A DNA stretch of 64,000 bases. It comes from Blastococcus sp. TBT05-19. GTDB taxonomy: Bacteria > Actinomycetota > Actinomycetes > Mycobacteriales > Geodermatophilaceae. The DNA is taken from positions 62,001-126,000 of the forward strand of contig NZ_QOHI01000001.1 of assembly GCF_003319095.1 (NCBI RefSeq), written 5' to 3'. The notes beneath the pieces were generated by a model. That model did not search any database. It saw only the letters and a program-made list of their open reading frames with translations, and was not told the origin of the DNA. Position 1 is the first letter of the stretch. Every line of letters starts with the position of its first letter. A program made the position numbers and the translations under genes. Positions 54,551 through 61,746 of this stretch are shown here, piece by piece.

Positions 54551-55123
54551 TCAGGACGACGACGGCGCCTGCCACTTGCGCGGCGGGTGCTCGTAGCCCT
54601 CCACGAAGGCCAGCAGACCCGCGGCGTCCGGCACCACGCCGAGGGCGTCGAGCCGGCCCGCGTCGAGGTAGCCGTCGTCGACCATCCGGCGCAGCTGGTC
54701 GAGCAGCGGCTGCCAGAACCCGTCGACGTCGAGCAGCACGGTGGGCTTGGCGTGCAGGCCGAGCATCCCCCAGGTCCAGGCCTCGAAGAGCTCCTCGAGC
54801 GTGCCGGCGGCCCCGGGCAGGGCGATGAAGACGTCGGCGAGGTCGGCCATCCGCGCCTTGCGCTCGTGCATGGTCTGCACGACGTCCAGGCGGGGCAGCC
54901 CCGGGTGCGCGACCTCGTCGTCGACCAGGTGCTGGGGCATGACCCCGATGACCTCGCCGCCGGCCGCGAGCGCGGCGTCGGCGACGACGCCCATCATCCC
55001 GACCTTGCCGCCGCCGTAGACGATGCCGACGCCGGCCTCCGCCAGCGCCGTGGCGAAGGCCGCGGCGGCCGCGGCGTGGTCGGGAGGGCCGGCGTGCGAC
55101 CCGGTGAAGACGGCGACCCGCAC
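54551..55123 (-). CDS. LOG-family (TIGR00730) nucleoside 5'-monophosphate phosphoribohydrolase-like protein
   Basis: A 190-aa Rossmann-like protein of the LOG family, which releases free bases from nucleoside monophosphates (cytokinin activation in plants and some bacteria). GGGKVGMMG and the active-site PGGxGTxxE motif are present, but the latter reads PGAAGTLEE, with Ala in place of the second Gly. The catalytic Glu and Thr remain. GTG or ATG start; MRVAVFTGSHAG. It lies three bases after the MaoC stop and is probably co-transcribed with it. Confidence 0.85.
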   Translation of the reverse strand: MRVAVFTGSHAGPPDHAAAAAAFATALAEAGVGIVYGGGKVGMMGVVADAALAAGGEVIGVMPQHLVDDEVAHPGLPRLDVVQTMHERKARMADLADVFIALPGAAGTLEELFEAWTWGMLGLHAKPTVLLDVDGFWQPLLDQLRRMVDDGYLDAGRLDALGVVPDAAGLLAFVEGYEHPPRKWQAPSSS

Positions 55124-55126
55124 GCG

Positions 55127-55585
55127 TCAGCCGCCGTAGAAGCGGTAGACCGGCGCGGCGATGCAGACCGGCTTGTCGCCGCCCTCGCGCTCGATGACGC
55201 AGGAGAAGGTCAGCTGCTTGCCGCCCGTGATCTCCTCGACGGCGGCCAGGCTCGCGGTGAGCCGCACCCGGGCGCCCACCGGCACGGGGGAGGGGAAGCG
55301 CACCTTGTTCAGGCCGTAGTTCACGCCCATGACGGCGTCGGTGACCGTGAGCACCTGCGCGAAGAGCGGGACGAGCAGCGACAGGGTCAGGTAGCCGTGG
55401 GCGATGGGACCGCCGAAGGGGCTCTCCTTCGTCGCCCGCTCGACGTCGACGTGGATCCACTGGTGGTCGCCGGTGGCGTCGGCGAACAGGTTCACGTGCT
55501 CCTGGGCGACGTCGTACCAGTCGCTGGTGCCGAGCTCGGAGCCGATCAGCCCGTCCAGCTCGGCCATGGTCGTCGTGGTGCTCAC
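55127..55585 (-). CDS. MaoC-family enoyl-CoA hydratase, second copy
   Basis: A 152-aa single hotdog hydratase with the signature FADATGDHQWIHVDVERATKESPFGG (Asp/His) followed by IAHGYLTLSLL. It is a close paralogue of the gene at 21509. Start GTG 55585 has GGGAGGG a few bases upstream, better than the 57-base longer form. Operon with LOG downstream. The 138-bp upstream region shared with the divergent Nudix gene contains a 12-bp inverted repeat (55629-55660). Confidence 0.87.
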   Translation of the reverse strand: MSTTTTMAELDGLIGSELGTSDWYDVAQEHVNLFADATGDHQWIHVDVERATKESPFGGPIAHGYLTLSLLVPLFAQVLTVTDAVMGVNYGLNKVRFPSPVPVGARVRLTASLAAVEEITGGKQLTFSCVIEREGGDKPVCIAAPVYRFYGG

Positions 55586-55628
55586 GTCGTGTCCCTCCCA
55601 GGAGCCTGCGATGTGGTCCGCGGACGCT

Positions 55629-55660
55629 CGGTCTCTGCCCACACACGGGGGCAGAGACCG
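55629..55660. promoter_or_regulatory. 12-bp inverted repeat between divergent MaoC and Nudix genes
   Basis: CGGTCTCTGCCC (55629-55640) and its exact reverse complement (55649-55660) around an 8-base loop. Not a terminator position, since both genes point away; likely an operator or leader hairpin. Confidence 0.5.
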
Positions 55661-55723
55661 ACTCCGCCGGGAACACCTTGCCGCGCTGGCTGGAACGGCG
55701 CGCGACCGGGTTCACTGGGCGGC

Positions 55724-56206
55724 GTGCTGAGCTCGACCGACGGCTGGACCGTGTGCGCCGCCGGACACCGTCACTGGGGCCGTGCGGGCGCGGCCGGCCT
55801 GCTGATCCACCGCGACGGCGTGGACGGCCCCGAGCTGCTCCTGCAGCACCGGGCGCGGTGGTCCCACCACGGCGGCACCTGGGGCACGCCGGGTGGGGCG
55901 CTGCACGCGGGGGAGGCGGCGACGGCGGGCGCGCTGCGGGAGGCCGGTGAGGAGCTGGGGCTGACGGCGGCCGATCTGGTGCTGGGCGCGCAGTCGGTCG
56001 ACGACCACGGCGGCTGGGCCTACACGACGGTGCTGGCGACCCCGGCCCGCCCGTTCGAGGCCGCCGACCTGCGGCTGGACGGCGAGAGCGACGGCGTCGC
56101 CTGGGTGCCGAAGGCCCGGCTGGCCGAGGTCGAGCTGCACCCGGGGCTCGCCGCGACGCTGGGACGCCTGTGGCTCCTGATGCGACGCGCCGGATCCGAG
56201 GCATGA
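55724..56206 (+). CDS. Nudix hydrolase
   Basis: A 160-aa protein with a full Nudix box, GALHAGEAATAGALREAGEELGL (GX5EX7REX2EEXGX), placed after GLLIHRDGVDGPELLLQHRARWSHHGG. It hydrolyses a nucleoside diphosphate linked to another group; the substrate cannot be told. The C-terminal strand carries WVPKARLAEVELHPG. GTG start at 55724 gives a short N-terminus beginning LSSTDGWTVCAAGH, with His/Cys that could bind metal. Confidence 0.87.
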   Translation: MLSSTDGWTVCAAGHRHWGRAGAAGLLIHRDGVDGPELLLQHRARWSHHGGTWGTPGGALHAGEAATAGALREAGEELGLTAADLVLGAQSVDDHGGWAYTTVLATPARPFEAADLRLDGESDGVAWVPKARLAEVELHPGLAATLGRLWLLMRRAGSEA

Positions 56207-56283
56207 ACGGGCGGTGACCGGGGCACGGCACTCCTGATCTGTCCGTCGGTCTCCGACGGCGCACCACCACGAAGGAGCCGGTC

Positions 56284-57003
56284 CTGTCCCGCCACGCCGC
56301 CACCCCCGCCGGACGCCACGGTTCGACCGTCACCGGCAAGGGACGCCACGAGCGCCGCACCAGCCGCAAAGGGCTGTGGCTGGCGTTCGCCCTGATCTGC
56401 GCGGGCCTGCTCGTCGCCGTGCCGGTGGCCCTGATGCTCATCGGCGGCGGCACCGACAGCGCGGACAGCGGCTCCTCGCGGGACTCCGACGGGGTCTTCG
56501 CCGGCAACGGCCCGGGCAGCACGCCGCCGAGTGGCCCCGCGGGGCTCACCACGGAGGCGTCGCGCACGCCGGCCCCCGGTGAGACGCCGGTAGACCCGGC
56601 CGGCGACGCGCAGCCCGGTTCCGCCGGCGCCGCGGGTGCTGCCGGTGGCGGCGCCGCGGGCGGGGGTGCCGCCGGGGGCGGCACGTCGGGCAACGGCGGC
56701 CCGGGGTCGACCGGCGGCGCCGCTCCGGCGAACCCGGGTGGCTCGGGCTGGACCGCCGGTGGCTCCCAGGCCCCCGCGCCCGCCCCGGCCCCTGCCCCCG
56801 CTCCGGCCCAGCAGCCGCCGGCGCAGCAGCCGCCTGCCCAGCAGCCCCAGCAGCCGCCGGCGCAGCAGCCGCCCGCCCAGCAGCCACCGCCGAGGACCTG
56901 CGGCTGCGACAAGGACCAGGACGGGATCGACGACCTGCTCGACCCGGTCGTCGAGGTCATCCCGAAGGTCACCGAGCCGCTCGGCGGCCTGCTCGGTAAG
57001 TGA
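56284..57003 (+). CDS. Pro/Gln-rich membrane protein with Ca-binding-like C-terminus; CTG start
   Basis: A 239-aa protein. A basic N-terminus with RHERRTSRKG is followed by one helix (about 33-55, LWLAFALICAGLLVAVPVALMLI), a Gly/Ala-rich stretch, a Pro-Ala and QQPPAQ repeat region (about 160-205), and a short C-terminal domain CGCDKDQDGIDDLLDP, resembling a thrombospondin type 3/dockerin-like calcium loop. No ATG, GTG or TTG lies in frame between the upstream stop (56215) and a GTG inside the helix (56419); CTG 56284 is preceded by AAGGAG at six bases, so I take CTG as the start. Function unknown; a surface or spacer protein is likely. Confidence 0.65.
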   Translation: MSRHAATPAGRHGSTVTGKGRHERRTSRKGLWLAFALICAGLLVAVPVALMLIGGGTDSADSGSSRDSDGVFAGNGPGSTPPSGPAGLTTEASRTPAPGETPVDPAGDAQPGSAGAAGAAGGGAAGGGAAGGGTSGNGGPGSTGGAAPANPGGSGWTAGGSQAPAPAPAPAPAPAQQPPAQQPPAQQPQQPPAQQPPAQQPPPRTCGCDKDQDGIDDLLDPVVEVIPKVTEPLGGLLGK

Positions 57004-57034
57004 CGCGCCCGCCCGGACCCGCGAGAGCCCGGGC

Positions 57035-57040
57035 TAGGTT
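57035..57040 (+). promoter_or_regulatory. Leaderless-type -10 box for menB
   Basis: TAGGTT six bases before ATG 57047. Confidence 0.5.
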
Positions 57041-57046
57041 CGGCGC

Positions 57047-57937
57047 ATGACCGCGCGCGACGACGTCTCCGAGATCTTCGACAGCTCCGCCTGGGCGGAG
57101 GTCGAGGGCTTCGACTTCGAGGACATCACGTACCACCGCGCCGTCGACGCCGGCGTCGTGCGGATCGCCTTCGACCGCCCGGAGGTGCGCAACGCCTTCC
57201 GGCCGCAGACCGTCGACGAGCTGATCACCGCGCTCGAGCACGCCCGCCTGGCCACCGACGTCGGCTGCGTGATCCTCACCGGCAACGGCCCGAGCCCCAG
57301 GGACGGCGGCTGGGCGTTCTGCTCCGGCGGCGACCAGCGGGTGCGCGGCAAGTACGGCTACGAGCACGACAAGGGCCGGTCCAGCGGGCGGCTGCACATC
57401 CTCGAGGCGCAGCGCCTGATCCGGTTCATGCCCAAGGTCGTGCTCTGCGTCGTCCCCGGCTGGGCCGCCGGCGGCGGGCACAGCCTGCACGTCGTCGCCG
57501 ATCTCACGCTCGCCAGCGCCGAGCACGCCCGGTTCAAGCAGACCGACGCCGACGTCGGCAGCTTCGACGGCGGCTTCGGCTCGGCCTACCTCGCCCGCCA
57601 GGTGGGCCAGAAGTTCGCCCGCGAGATCTTCTTCCTGGGCGACGAGTACACCGCCGCCGACGCGCACGCGATGGGCATGGTGAACCGCGTCGTCCCGCAC
57701 GCGGACCTCGAGGCGACCGCGCTCGAGTGGGGGAAGAAGATCGTGGCCAAGAGCCCGACCGCCCAGCGGATGCTCAAGTACTCGTTCAACCTGATCGACG
57801 ACGGCCTGGTGGGCCAGCAGCTGTTCGCCGGCGAGACGACGCGGCTGGCGTACATGGCCGAGGAGGCCGTCGAGGGCCGCGACGCGTTCCTGGAGAAGCG
57901 CGATCCCGACTTCTCCCAGTTCCCGTGGCATGTCTGA
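57047..57937 (+). CDS. menB: 1,4-dihydroxy-2-naphthoyl-CoA synthase
   Basis: A 296-aa crotonase-fold enzyme of menaquinone synthesis. It closes the second ring of o-succinylbenzoyl-CoA. The MenB-specific features GWAFCSGGDQRVRG, GYEHDKG..., PGWAAGGGHSLHVVADLTLAS and FKQTDADVGSFDGGFGSAYL are present, and the C-terminus FSQFPWHV matches. No other men gene lies in the window. ATG start with a leaderless-type box. A palindrome of the ATGGCCAT family begins in its stop codon (57937). Confidence 0.95.
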   Translation: MTARDDVSEIFDSSAWAEVEGFDFEDITYHRAVDAGVVRIAFDRPEVRNAFRPQTVDELITALEHARLATDVGCVILTGNGPSPRDGGWAFCSGGDQRVRGKYGYEHDKGRSSGRLHILEAQRLIRFMPKVVLCVVPGWAAGGGHSLHVVADLTLASAEHARFKQTDADVGSFDGGFGSAYLARQVGQKFAREIFFLGDEYTAADAHAMGMVNRVVPHADLEATALEWGKKIVAKSPTAQRMLKYSFNLIDDGLVGQQLFAGETTRLAYMAEEAVEGRDAFLEKRDPDFSQFPWHV

Positions 57938-57962
57938 GGGCCGAAATGGCCATTAAGGCCCT
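57937..57962 (+). terminator. 26-base imperfect palindrome (ATGGCCAT-centred family)
   Basis: AGGGCC-GAA-ATGGCCAT-TAA-GGCCCT; two mismatched positions. Begins at the last base of the menB stop. Confidence 0.6.
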
Positions 57963-57979
57963 ATGACGAGGAGGACGAG

Positions 57980-58312
57980 ATGATCGTCGAGGTGGTGACC
58001 GGCGCCGACGAGCGCCCCGAGGCGCGGGTGGTCGACGTCGACGACCTCGGTCGGCTGCACCTGGCGCTGGGCGTGGTCACCGACGAGGAGGCCGCGCAGG
58101 CCCTGGAGCGGGCAGGCCTGGGCCGCCTCCAGGACGCCGACACCGCGTTCCTGGACGTCGCCGCGCTGCGGGCCGCCGCCGAGCCCCGCGCGACCGCGCC
58201 GGACTGGGTCACGCGGTGGGACGCGATGGTCGCCGCGGCGCGTGCGAAGGGCTGGCTGTCGGCGGACGGATCAGCGCTGCAGGTGCACGTCGAGAGCGCT
58301 GCCGGAGCCTGA
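57980..58312 (+). CDS. Conserved actinobacterial hypothetical protein
   Basis: A 110-aa soluble protein, MIVEVVTGADERPEARVVDVDDLGRLHLALG..., with a short helical C-terminus DWVTRWDAMVAAARAKGWLSADGSALQVHVE. The mix of charged strands and helices and its place after menB suggest a real gene; I recognise no domain. Its ATG follows GAGGAGGACGAG. It may share the menB transcript if the palindrome only partly stops it. Confidence 0.75.
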   Translation: MIVEVVTGADERPEARVVDVDDLGRLHLALGVVTDEEAAQALERAGLGRLQDADTAFLDVAALRAAAEPRATAPDWVTRWDAMVAAARAKGWLSADGSALQVHVESAAGA

Positions 58313-58413
58313 CCGGGGCACGTCGCCGACACGAGTACGACGAAGATCATTGTGGTCACTCCACCGAGCGGCCACTATGTGCGGGTGCAGATGATCCTTG
58401 GCGGAGCCGCGTC

Positions 58414-59004
58414 GTGACCGGGGCCCCCGGCCGGCCGCTGAGCTCCGAGCTGTCGGAGCAGTTGCTCACCGTCGCCGTCGACATCCTGGCCGACGAGGGG
58501 TGGGGTCGGCTCAACAGCGACCGGATCGCCGCCCGCGCCCGCGCGGGCAAGGCGGGCATCTACCGCCGCTGGCCCACGATGGCCGCCCTCGCCCGGGCCG
58601 CCGTCGGCAGGTTCCGGCTCGTCGTCGTCCCCGAGGACCGCGGTTCCCTGCGGGAGGACCTGCTGGGCCTGCTGGAGCGGTGGACCCTGCCGCTGGACCG
58701 CGAGGAGCGGGCGGTCGCCAGCCTCGCGGGGGCGGCCTGCCACGACGAGGAGCTGCGCGCAGGGCTGGACGAGGCCGTGGTGCGCCCGCTCGGGGAGGCC
58801 GTGCGCGAGCTGGCCGCCCGGGCCGATGCCCGCGGCGAGGCGCTGCGCCCCGACCGCGAGCGACTGCTGGCCACGGTGCTCGAGGCGTTCTGGTGGCAGC
58901 GCTACCGGCTCGCCGAGCCGCTGACGCCGGAGAACCTGGCGCTGGTGGTGGACGAGCTGCTCATGCCGATGGTGCGCGGCGTCGGGGAGCCGGTCGCCGC
59001 CTGA
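58414..59004 (+). CDS. TetR-family transcriptional regulator
   Basis: A 196-aa TetR regulator with the helix-turn-helix at about 12-58 (LLTVAVDILADEGWGRLNSDRIAARARAGKAGIYRRWP split). The C-terminal domain (ATVLEAFWWQRYRLAEPLTPEN) is of the common TetR_C_16-like type. GTG 58414 with GGCGGAG upstream. It converges on the second TetR gene (stops 10 bases apart). The target is unknown; no clear operator was found in its upstream 100 bp. Confidence 0.8.
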   Translation: MTGAPGRPLSSELSEQLLTVAVDILADEGWGRLNSDRIAARARAGKAGIYRRWPTMAALARAAVGRFRLVVVPEDRGSLREDLLGLLERWTLPLDREERAVASLAGAACHDEELRAGLDEAVVRPLGEAVRELAARADARGEALRPDRERLLATVLEAFWWQRYRLAEPLTPENLALVVDELLMPMVRGVGEPVAA

Positions 59005-59013
59005 CCGTGCCGG

Positions 59014-59730
59014 TCAGCTGGCGCGAGGGGTGCGCCGGTCCGCGGGAGGCAGCGTCACGTCGCCGATCCGGGCCTCGAGCTCGGGGATGGCCGCCACCAT
59101 GGCGTCGAACAGCCGCTCGGCCAGCTGGCCCAGCGCCTCGCCGATCTCCCGCGGGCAGGCGCCCTGGTGGATGCGGCTCCGCTGGCCGACGATCAGCGAG
59201 CGCACGGCCGCCAGCCAGGTCGCGGCGGTGAGCGTCGCGGCGGTCGCGGGGTCGTGCGGAGCGGGAGCGGCGTCGGAGCGGTCGGCGGCGGTCCACGCCT
59301 CGTGCAGGGCGGAGGCGAGCAGCCGCTCGCTCTCGTGGACCAGTTCGCGCTCCCGCACCAGCAGCGCCCCCGACGTCTCGATGGTGCCGAGGTAGGTCTG
59401 CGCGTCGCTGCCCGCGAGCTCGACGAACCGGCGGCGGACCAGGCCGACGAGGTAGTCGCGCAGCGCGGTCAACGGGGGGACGCCCGGTTCGCGGGATCGG
59501 ACGGCGTCCGCCGGCCCGTGCACCCACGGCACGCGGCCGTCGAAGAAGAGCTCCTCCTTGGTGGAGAAGTGGTTGAACACCGTCTGGGCGGCGACGTCGG
59601 CCCGCCGGGCGATGTCGGTGATCGTGACGGCGTCGAAGCCCTGCTCGGCGAACATCTGCTGCGCCACGCTGCGGACGTGCGCACGCGTCTGCGCCTTCTT
59701 CTGCGCTCGCCGGTCCTTCAGGTCACCCAC
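59014..59730 (-). CDS. TetR-family regulator, divergent from alcohol dehydrogenase
   Basis: A 238-aa TetR regulator: helix-turn-helix at about 12-58 (AQTRAHVRSVAQQMFAEQGFD, then TITDIARRADVAAQTVFNHFSTKEELF split). The start GTG 59730 was chosen over ATG 59760 because a palindromic operator candidate (59738-59758) would otherwise fall inside the gene. It is divergent from the NDMA-type alcohol dehydrogenase (159-bp spacer), so it probably regulates both. The C-terminal domain holds EAWTAADRSDAAPAPHDP, an acidic low-complexity insert. Confidence 0.82.
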   Translation of the reverse strand: MGDLKDRRAQKKAQTRAHVRSVAQQMFAEQGFDAVTITDIARRADVAAQTVFNHFSTKEELFFDGRVPWVHGPADAVRSREPGVPPLTALRDYLVGLVRRRFVELAGSDAQTYLGTIETSGALLVRERELVHESERLLASALHEAWTAADRSDAAPAPHDPATAATLTAATWLAAVRSLIVGQRSRIHQGACPREIGEALGQLAERLFDAMVAAIPELEARIGDVTLPPADRRTPRAS

Positions 59731-59737
59731 GGTGCCA

Positions 59738-59758
59738 GCATAACCACGCTGGGTATGC
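59738..59758. promoter_or_regulatory. Candidate TetR operator
   Basis: GCATAACCA-CGC-TGGGTATGC: two 9-bp half-sites with one mismatch. Seven bases before the preferred regulator start and 131 before the dehydrogenase gene. Confidence 0.6.
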
Positions 59759-59889
59759 ATCTGCGACCTGACCGGCCGGTCGGTACGCCCGTCTGCGGCC
59801 CGCGTCCGGGGGCTGCCCGGTCACCAGGCAGCATGTCGTCCCGGTGCGGTGACCGTCGCACCTCCGACCAGCCCTCAGGAGGACCCCCG

Positions 59890-61005
59890 GTGCTCACCAG
59901 AGCCGCCGTGCTGCGCGAGCCGGAGACCGAGTACGAGATCGTCGAGCTCGAGGTCCGCGATCCCGGCCCGGGCGAGGTGCTGGTCGAGATGGCGTACTCC
60001 GGCCTGTGCCACTCGGACGAGCACCTGCGGCACTCGAACCCGGGCGGCCGGTACCCGATCGTCGGCGGCCACGAGGGCTCCGGCGTGGTCCAGGCCGTCG
60101 GCCCGGGTGTGACCGGCGTGGCGCCGGGCGACCACATCGTCACGAGCTTCCTCCCCGCGTGCGGGCACTGCCGCTTCTGCGCCTCCGGTCGCTCCAACAT
60201 CTGCGACAAGGGCGCGACGATCGCCACCGGCCTCCTCCCGGGCGGCCGGTACCCGTACCGGCTGGACGGCGAGGAGCTGGGCGGGTTCTGCATGGTCGGG
60301 GCGTTCGCCCGCCACACCCTGCTCAGCGAGTTCTCCTGCGTGAAGATCGACCCCTGGCTGCCGCTGGACACCGCCGCCCTAACCGCCTGCAGCGTGCCCA
60401 CCGGCTGGGGCTCGGCCGTCTACGCCGGCGGCACGCGGCCCGGCGACGTCGTCGTCGTGGTCGGGCTCGGCGGGGTCGGCGTGAACGCGGTGCAGGGCGC
60501 GGTGCACGCCGGCGCGATGCACGTGATCGGCGTGGACCCGGTTGCGATGAAGCGGGAGTTCGCCGAGTCGGTGGGCGCCACCCGCACCGTGGTGAGCACC
60601 GACGAGGCCGTCGGCCTGGCCCGCGAGCTGTCCCGCGGTACGGGCGCCGACGTCGTCGTCGTGACCGTGGGGAAGATGTCGGCCGAGGTGTACCAGGGCG
60701 CGGCGGCCTGCCTGGGCAAGGGCGGCACGCTGGTGCTCACCGCGCTGGGCGACCGGCCCTCGGACGGGTCCGTCACGGTCAACGGCCAGCTCGCCACGGT
60801 GTTCGAGCACCGCATCCAGGGCTCGATGTTCGGCTCGTGCAACCCGTTCACCGACATCCCGCGGCTGCTGCGCATGCACGAGGAGGGCCGGCTCGAGCTG
60901 GACCGGCTGATCACCCGCCGCTACTCGCTCGACGAGGTCAACCAGGGCTACCGCGACCAGGCGGCCGGCGAGACCGTGCGAGGGCTCCTGGTCCACGCCG
61001 ACTGA
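59890..61005 (+). CDS. NDMA-dependent-type zinc alcohol dehydrogenase
   Basis: A 371-aa medium-chain alcohol dehydrogenase. Catalytic zinc ligands are Cys40 (SGLCHSDEH) and His61-Glu62 (GGHEGSG); the structural zinc is held by Cys91, Cys94, Cys97 and Cys105 (CGHCRFC ... NIC). The NAD motif is VGLGGVG. RYPIVGGHEGSGVVQAVG and the GLCHSDEHL sequence match the nicotinoprotein (NDMA-dependent) alcohol dehydrogenases often tied to mycofactocin, which keep their cofactor bound. No mycofactocin gene is in the window. GTG start after AGGAGGACCCCCG. Divergent from a TetR gene; palindrome after the stop. Confidence 0.9.
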   Translation: MLTRAAVLREPETEYEIVELEVRDPGPGEVLVEMAYSGLCHSDEHLRHSNPGGRYPIVGGHEGSGVVQAVGPGVTGVAPGDHIVTSFLPACGHCRFCASGRSNICDKGATIATGLLPGGRYPYRLDGEELGGFCMVGAFARHTLLSEFSCVKIDPWLPLDTAALTACSVPTGWGSAVYAGGTRPGDVVVVVGLGGVGVNAVQGAVHAGAMHVIGVDPVAMKREFAESVGATRTVVSTDEAVGLARELSRGTGADVVVVTVGKMSAEVYQGAAACLGKGGTLVLTALGDRPSDGSVTVNGQLATVFEHRIQGSMFGSCNPFTDIPRLLRMHEEGRLELDRLITRRYSLDEVNQGYRDQAAGETVRGLLVHAD

Positions 61006-61006
61006 G

Positions 61007-61030
61007 GGGCCAATATGGCCATATTGGCCC
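61007..61030. terminator. 24-base perfect palindrome (ATGGCCAT-centred family)
   Basis: GGGCCAATATGG with its exact reverse complement, two bases after the dehydrogenase stop. Confidence 0.7.
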
Positions 61031-61073
61031 GGGGTGGGGTTGGTGACCGCGTAGCGCGGGGAGTAGGCGGCCC

Positions 61074-61742
61074 ATGAGCTCTCCGCGCATCGCCGTCCTC
61101 GACGTCGACGGCACCCTCGTCGACACCAACTACCAGCACGCCCTGGCCTGGTACCGGGCGTTCCGGTCGCTGGGGGAGACCTTCCCGGTGTGGCGGATCC
61201 ACCGGCTGATCGGCATGGGCGGCGACCAGCTCGTGGCCGCCCTCGGTGGCGACGACGTCGAGGAGCGCATCGGGGAGGAGGCGCGCGAGCGCTGGGTGAC
61301 CGAGGCCGACCCGCTGATGGAGGAGGTCGCGGTGCTGCCCGGCGCGCGCGAGCTGCTGCTGGCGTTCAAGGAGCGCGGGCACCGGGTCGTGCTGGCCAGC
61401 TCCGGCAAGCCGCACCACGTCGACCACGCCCTCGACCTGCTCGACGCCCGCGACATCGCCGAGGCGTGGACCACCAGCGAGGACGTCGAGTCCACCAAGC
61501 CGGCGCCGGACCTGCTGCAGGTGGCGCTGAAGAAGCTCGGCGAGCCGATCGACGCGCCGAGCATCCTCGTCGGTGACTCGGTCTACGACGTCGAGGCGGG
61601 CAAGAACGCCGGGATGCCGTCGATCGTCGTCCGCTCCGGCGGGTTCGGCGACGACGAGCTGCGCGACGCCGGCGCCCTGGAGATCTTCGACACCCCCGCC
61701 GACATCGCCGCCGCGCTGGACCGCCTCGACCTCACCGCCTGA
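61074..61742 (+). CDS. HAD-superfamily phosphatase (beta-phosphoglucomutase/PGP-like)
   Basis: A 222-aa subfamily I HAD with motif I LDVDGTLVDTNYQHA, motif II LASSGK, motif III TKPAPDLL and motif IV LVGDSVYDVEAGKNAG. The alpha-helical cap is of the C1 type. The family covers phosphoglycolate phosphatase, haloacid dehalogenase and sugar-phosphate phosphatases; the NYQHALAWYRAFRS cap suggests a phosphatase rather than a mutase. ATG start with GGGGAGTAGG. Convergent with the GDPD gene, four bases between stops. Confidence 0.88.
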   Translation: MSSPRIAVLDVDGTLVDTNYQHALAWYRAFRSLGETFPVWRIHRLIGMGGDQLVAALGGDDVEERIGEEARERWVTEADPLMEEVAVLPGARELLLAFKERGHRVVLASSGKPHHVDHALDLLDARDIAEAWTTSEDVESTKPAPDLLQVALKKLGEPIDAPSILVGDSVYDVEAGKNAGMPSIVVRSGGFGDDELRDAGALEIFDTPADIAAALDRLDLTA

Positions 61743-61746
61743 GCCG

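Noticed and set aside
52081-54828. A 915-codon plus-strand frame over the FAD enzyme and hydrolase genes.
   Set aside because: No motif, and both underlying minus-strand genes show full catalytic signatures.
56776-56900. Repeated CAGCAGCCGCC units considered as a separate repeat element.
   Set aside because: They are in frame and encode the QQPPAQ repeats of a protein.
56284-57003. Considered as an exosortase or sortase cargo because of its surface-type composition.
   Set aside because: The helix is N-terminal and the C-terminus is not followed by a helix and basic tail.
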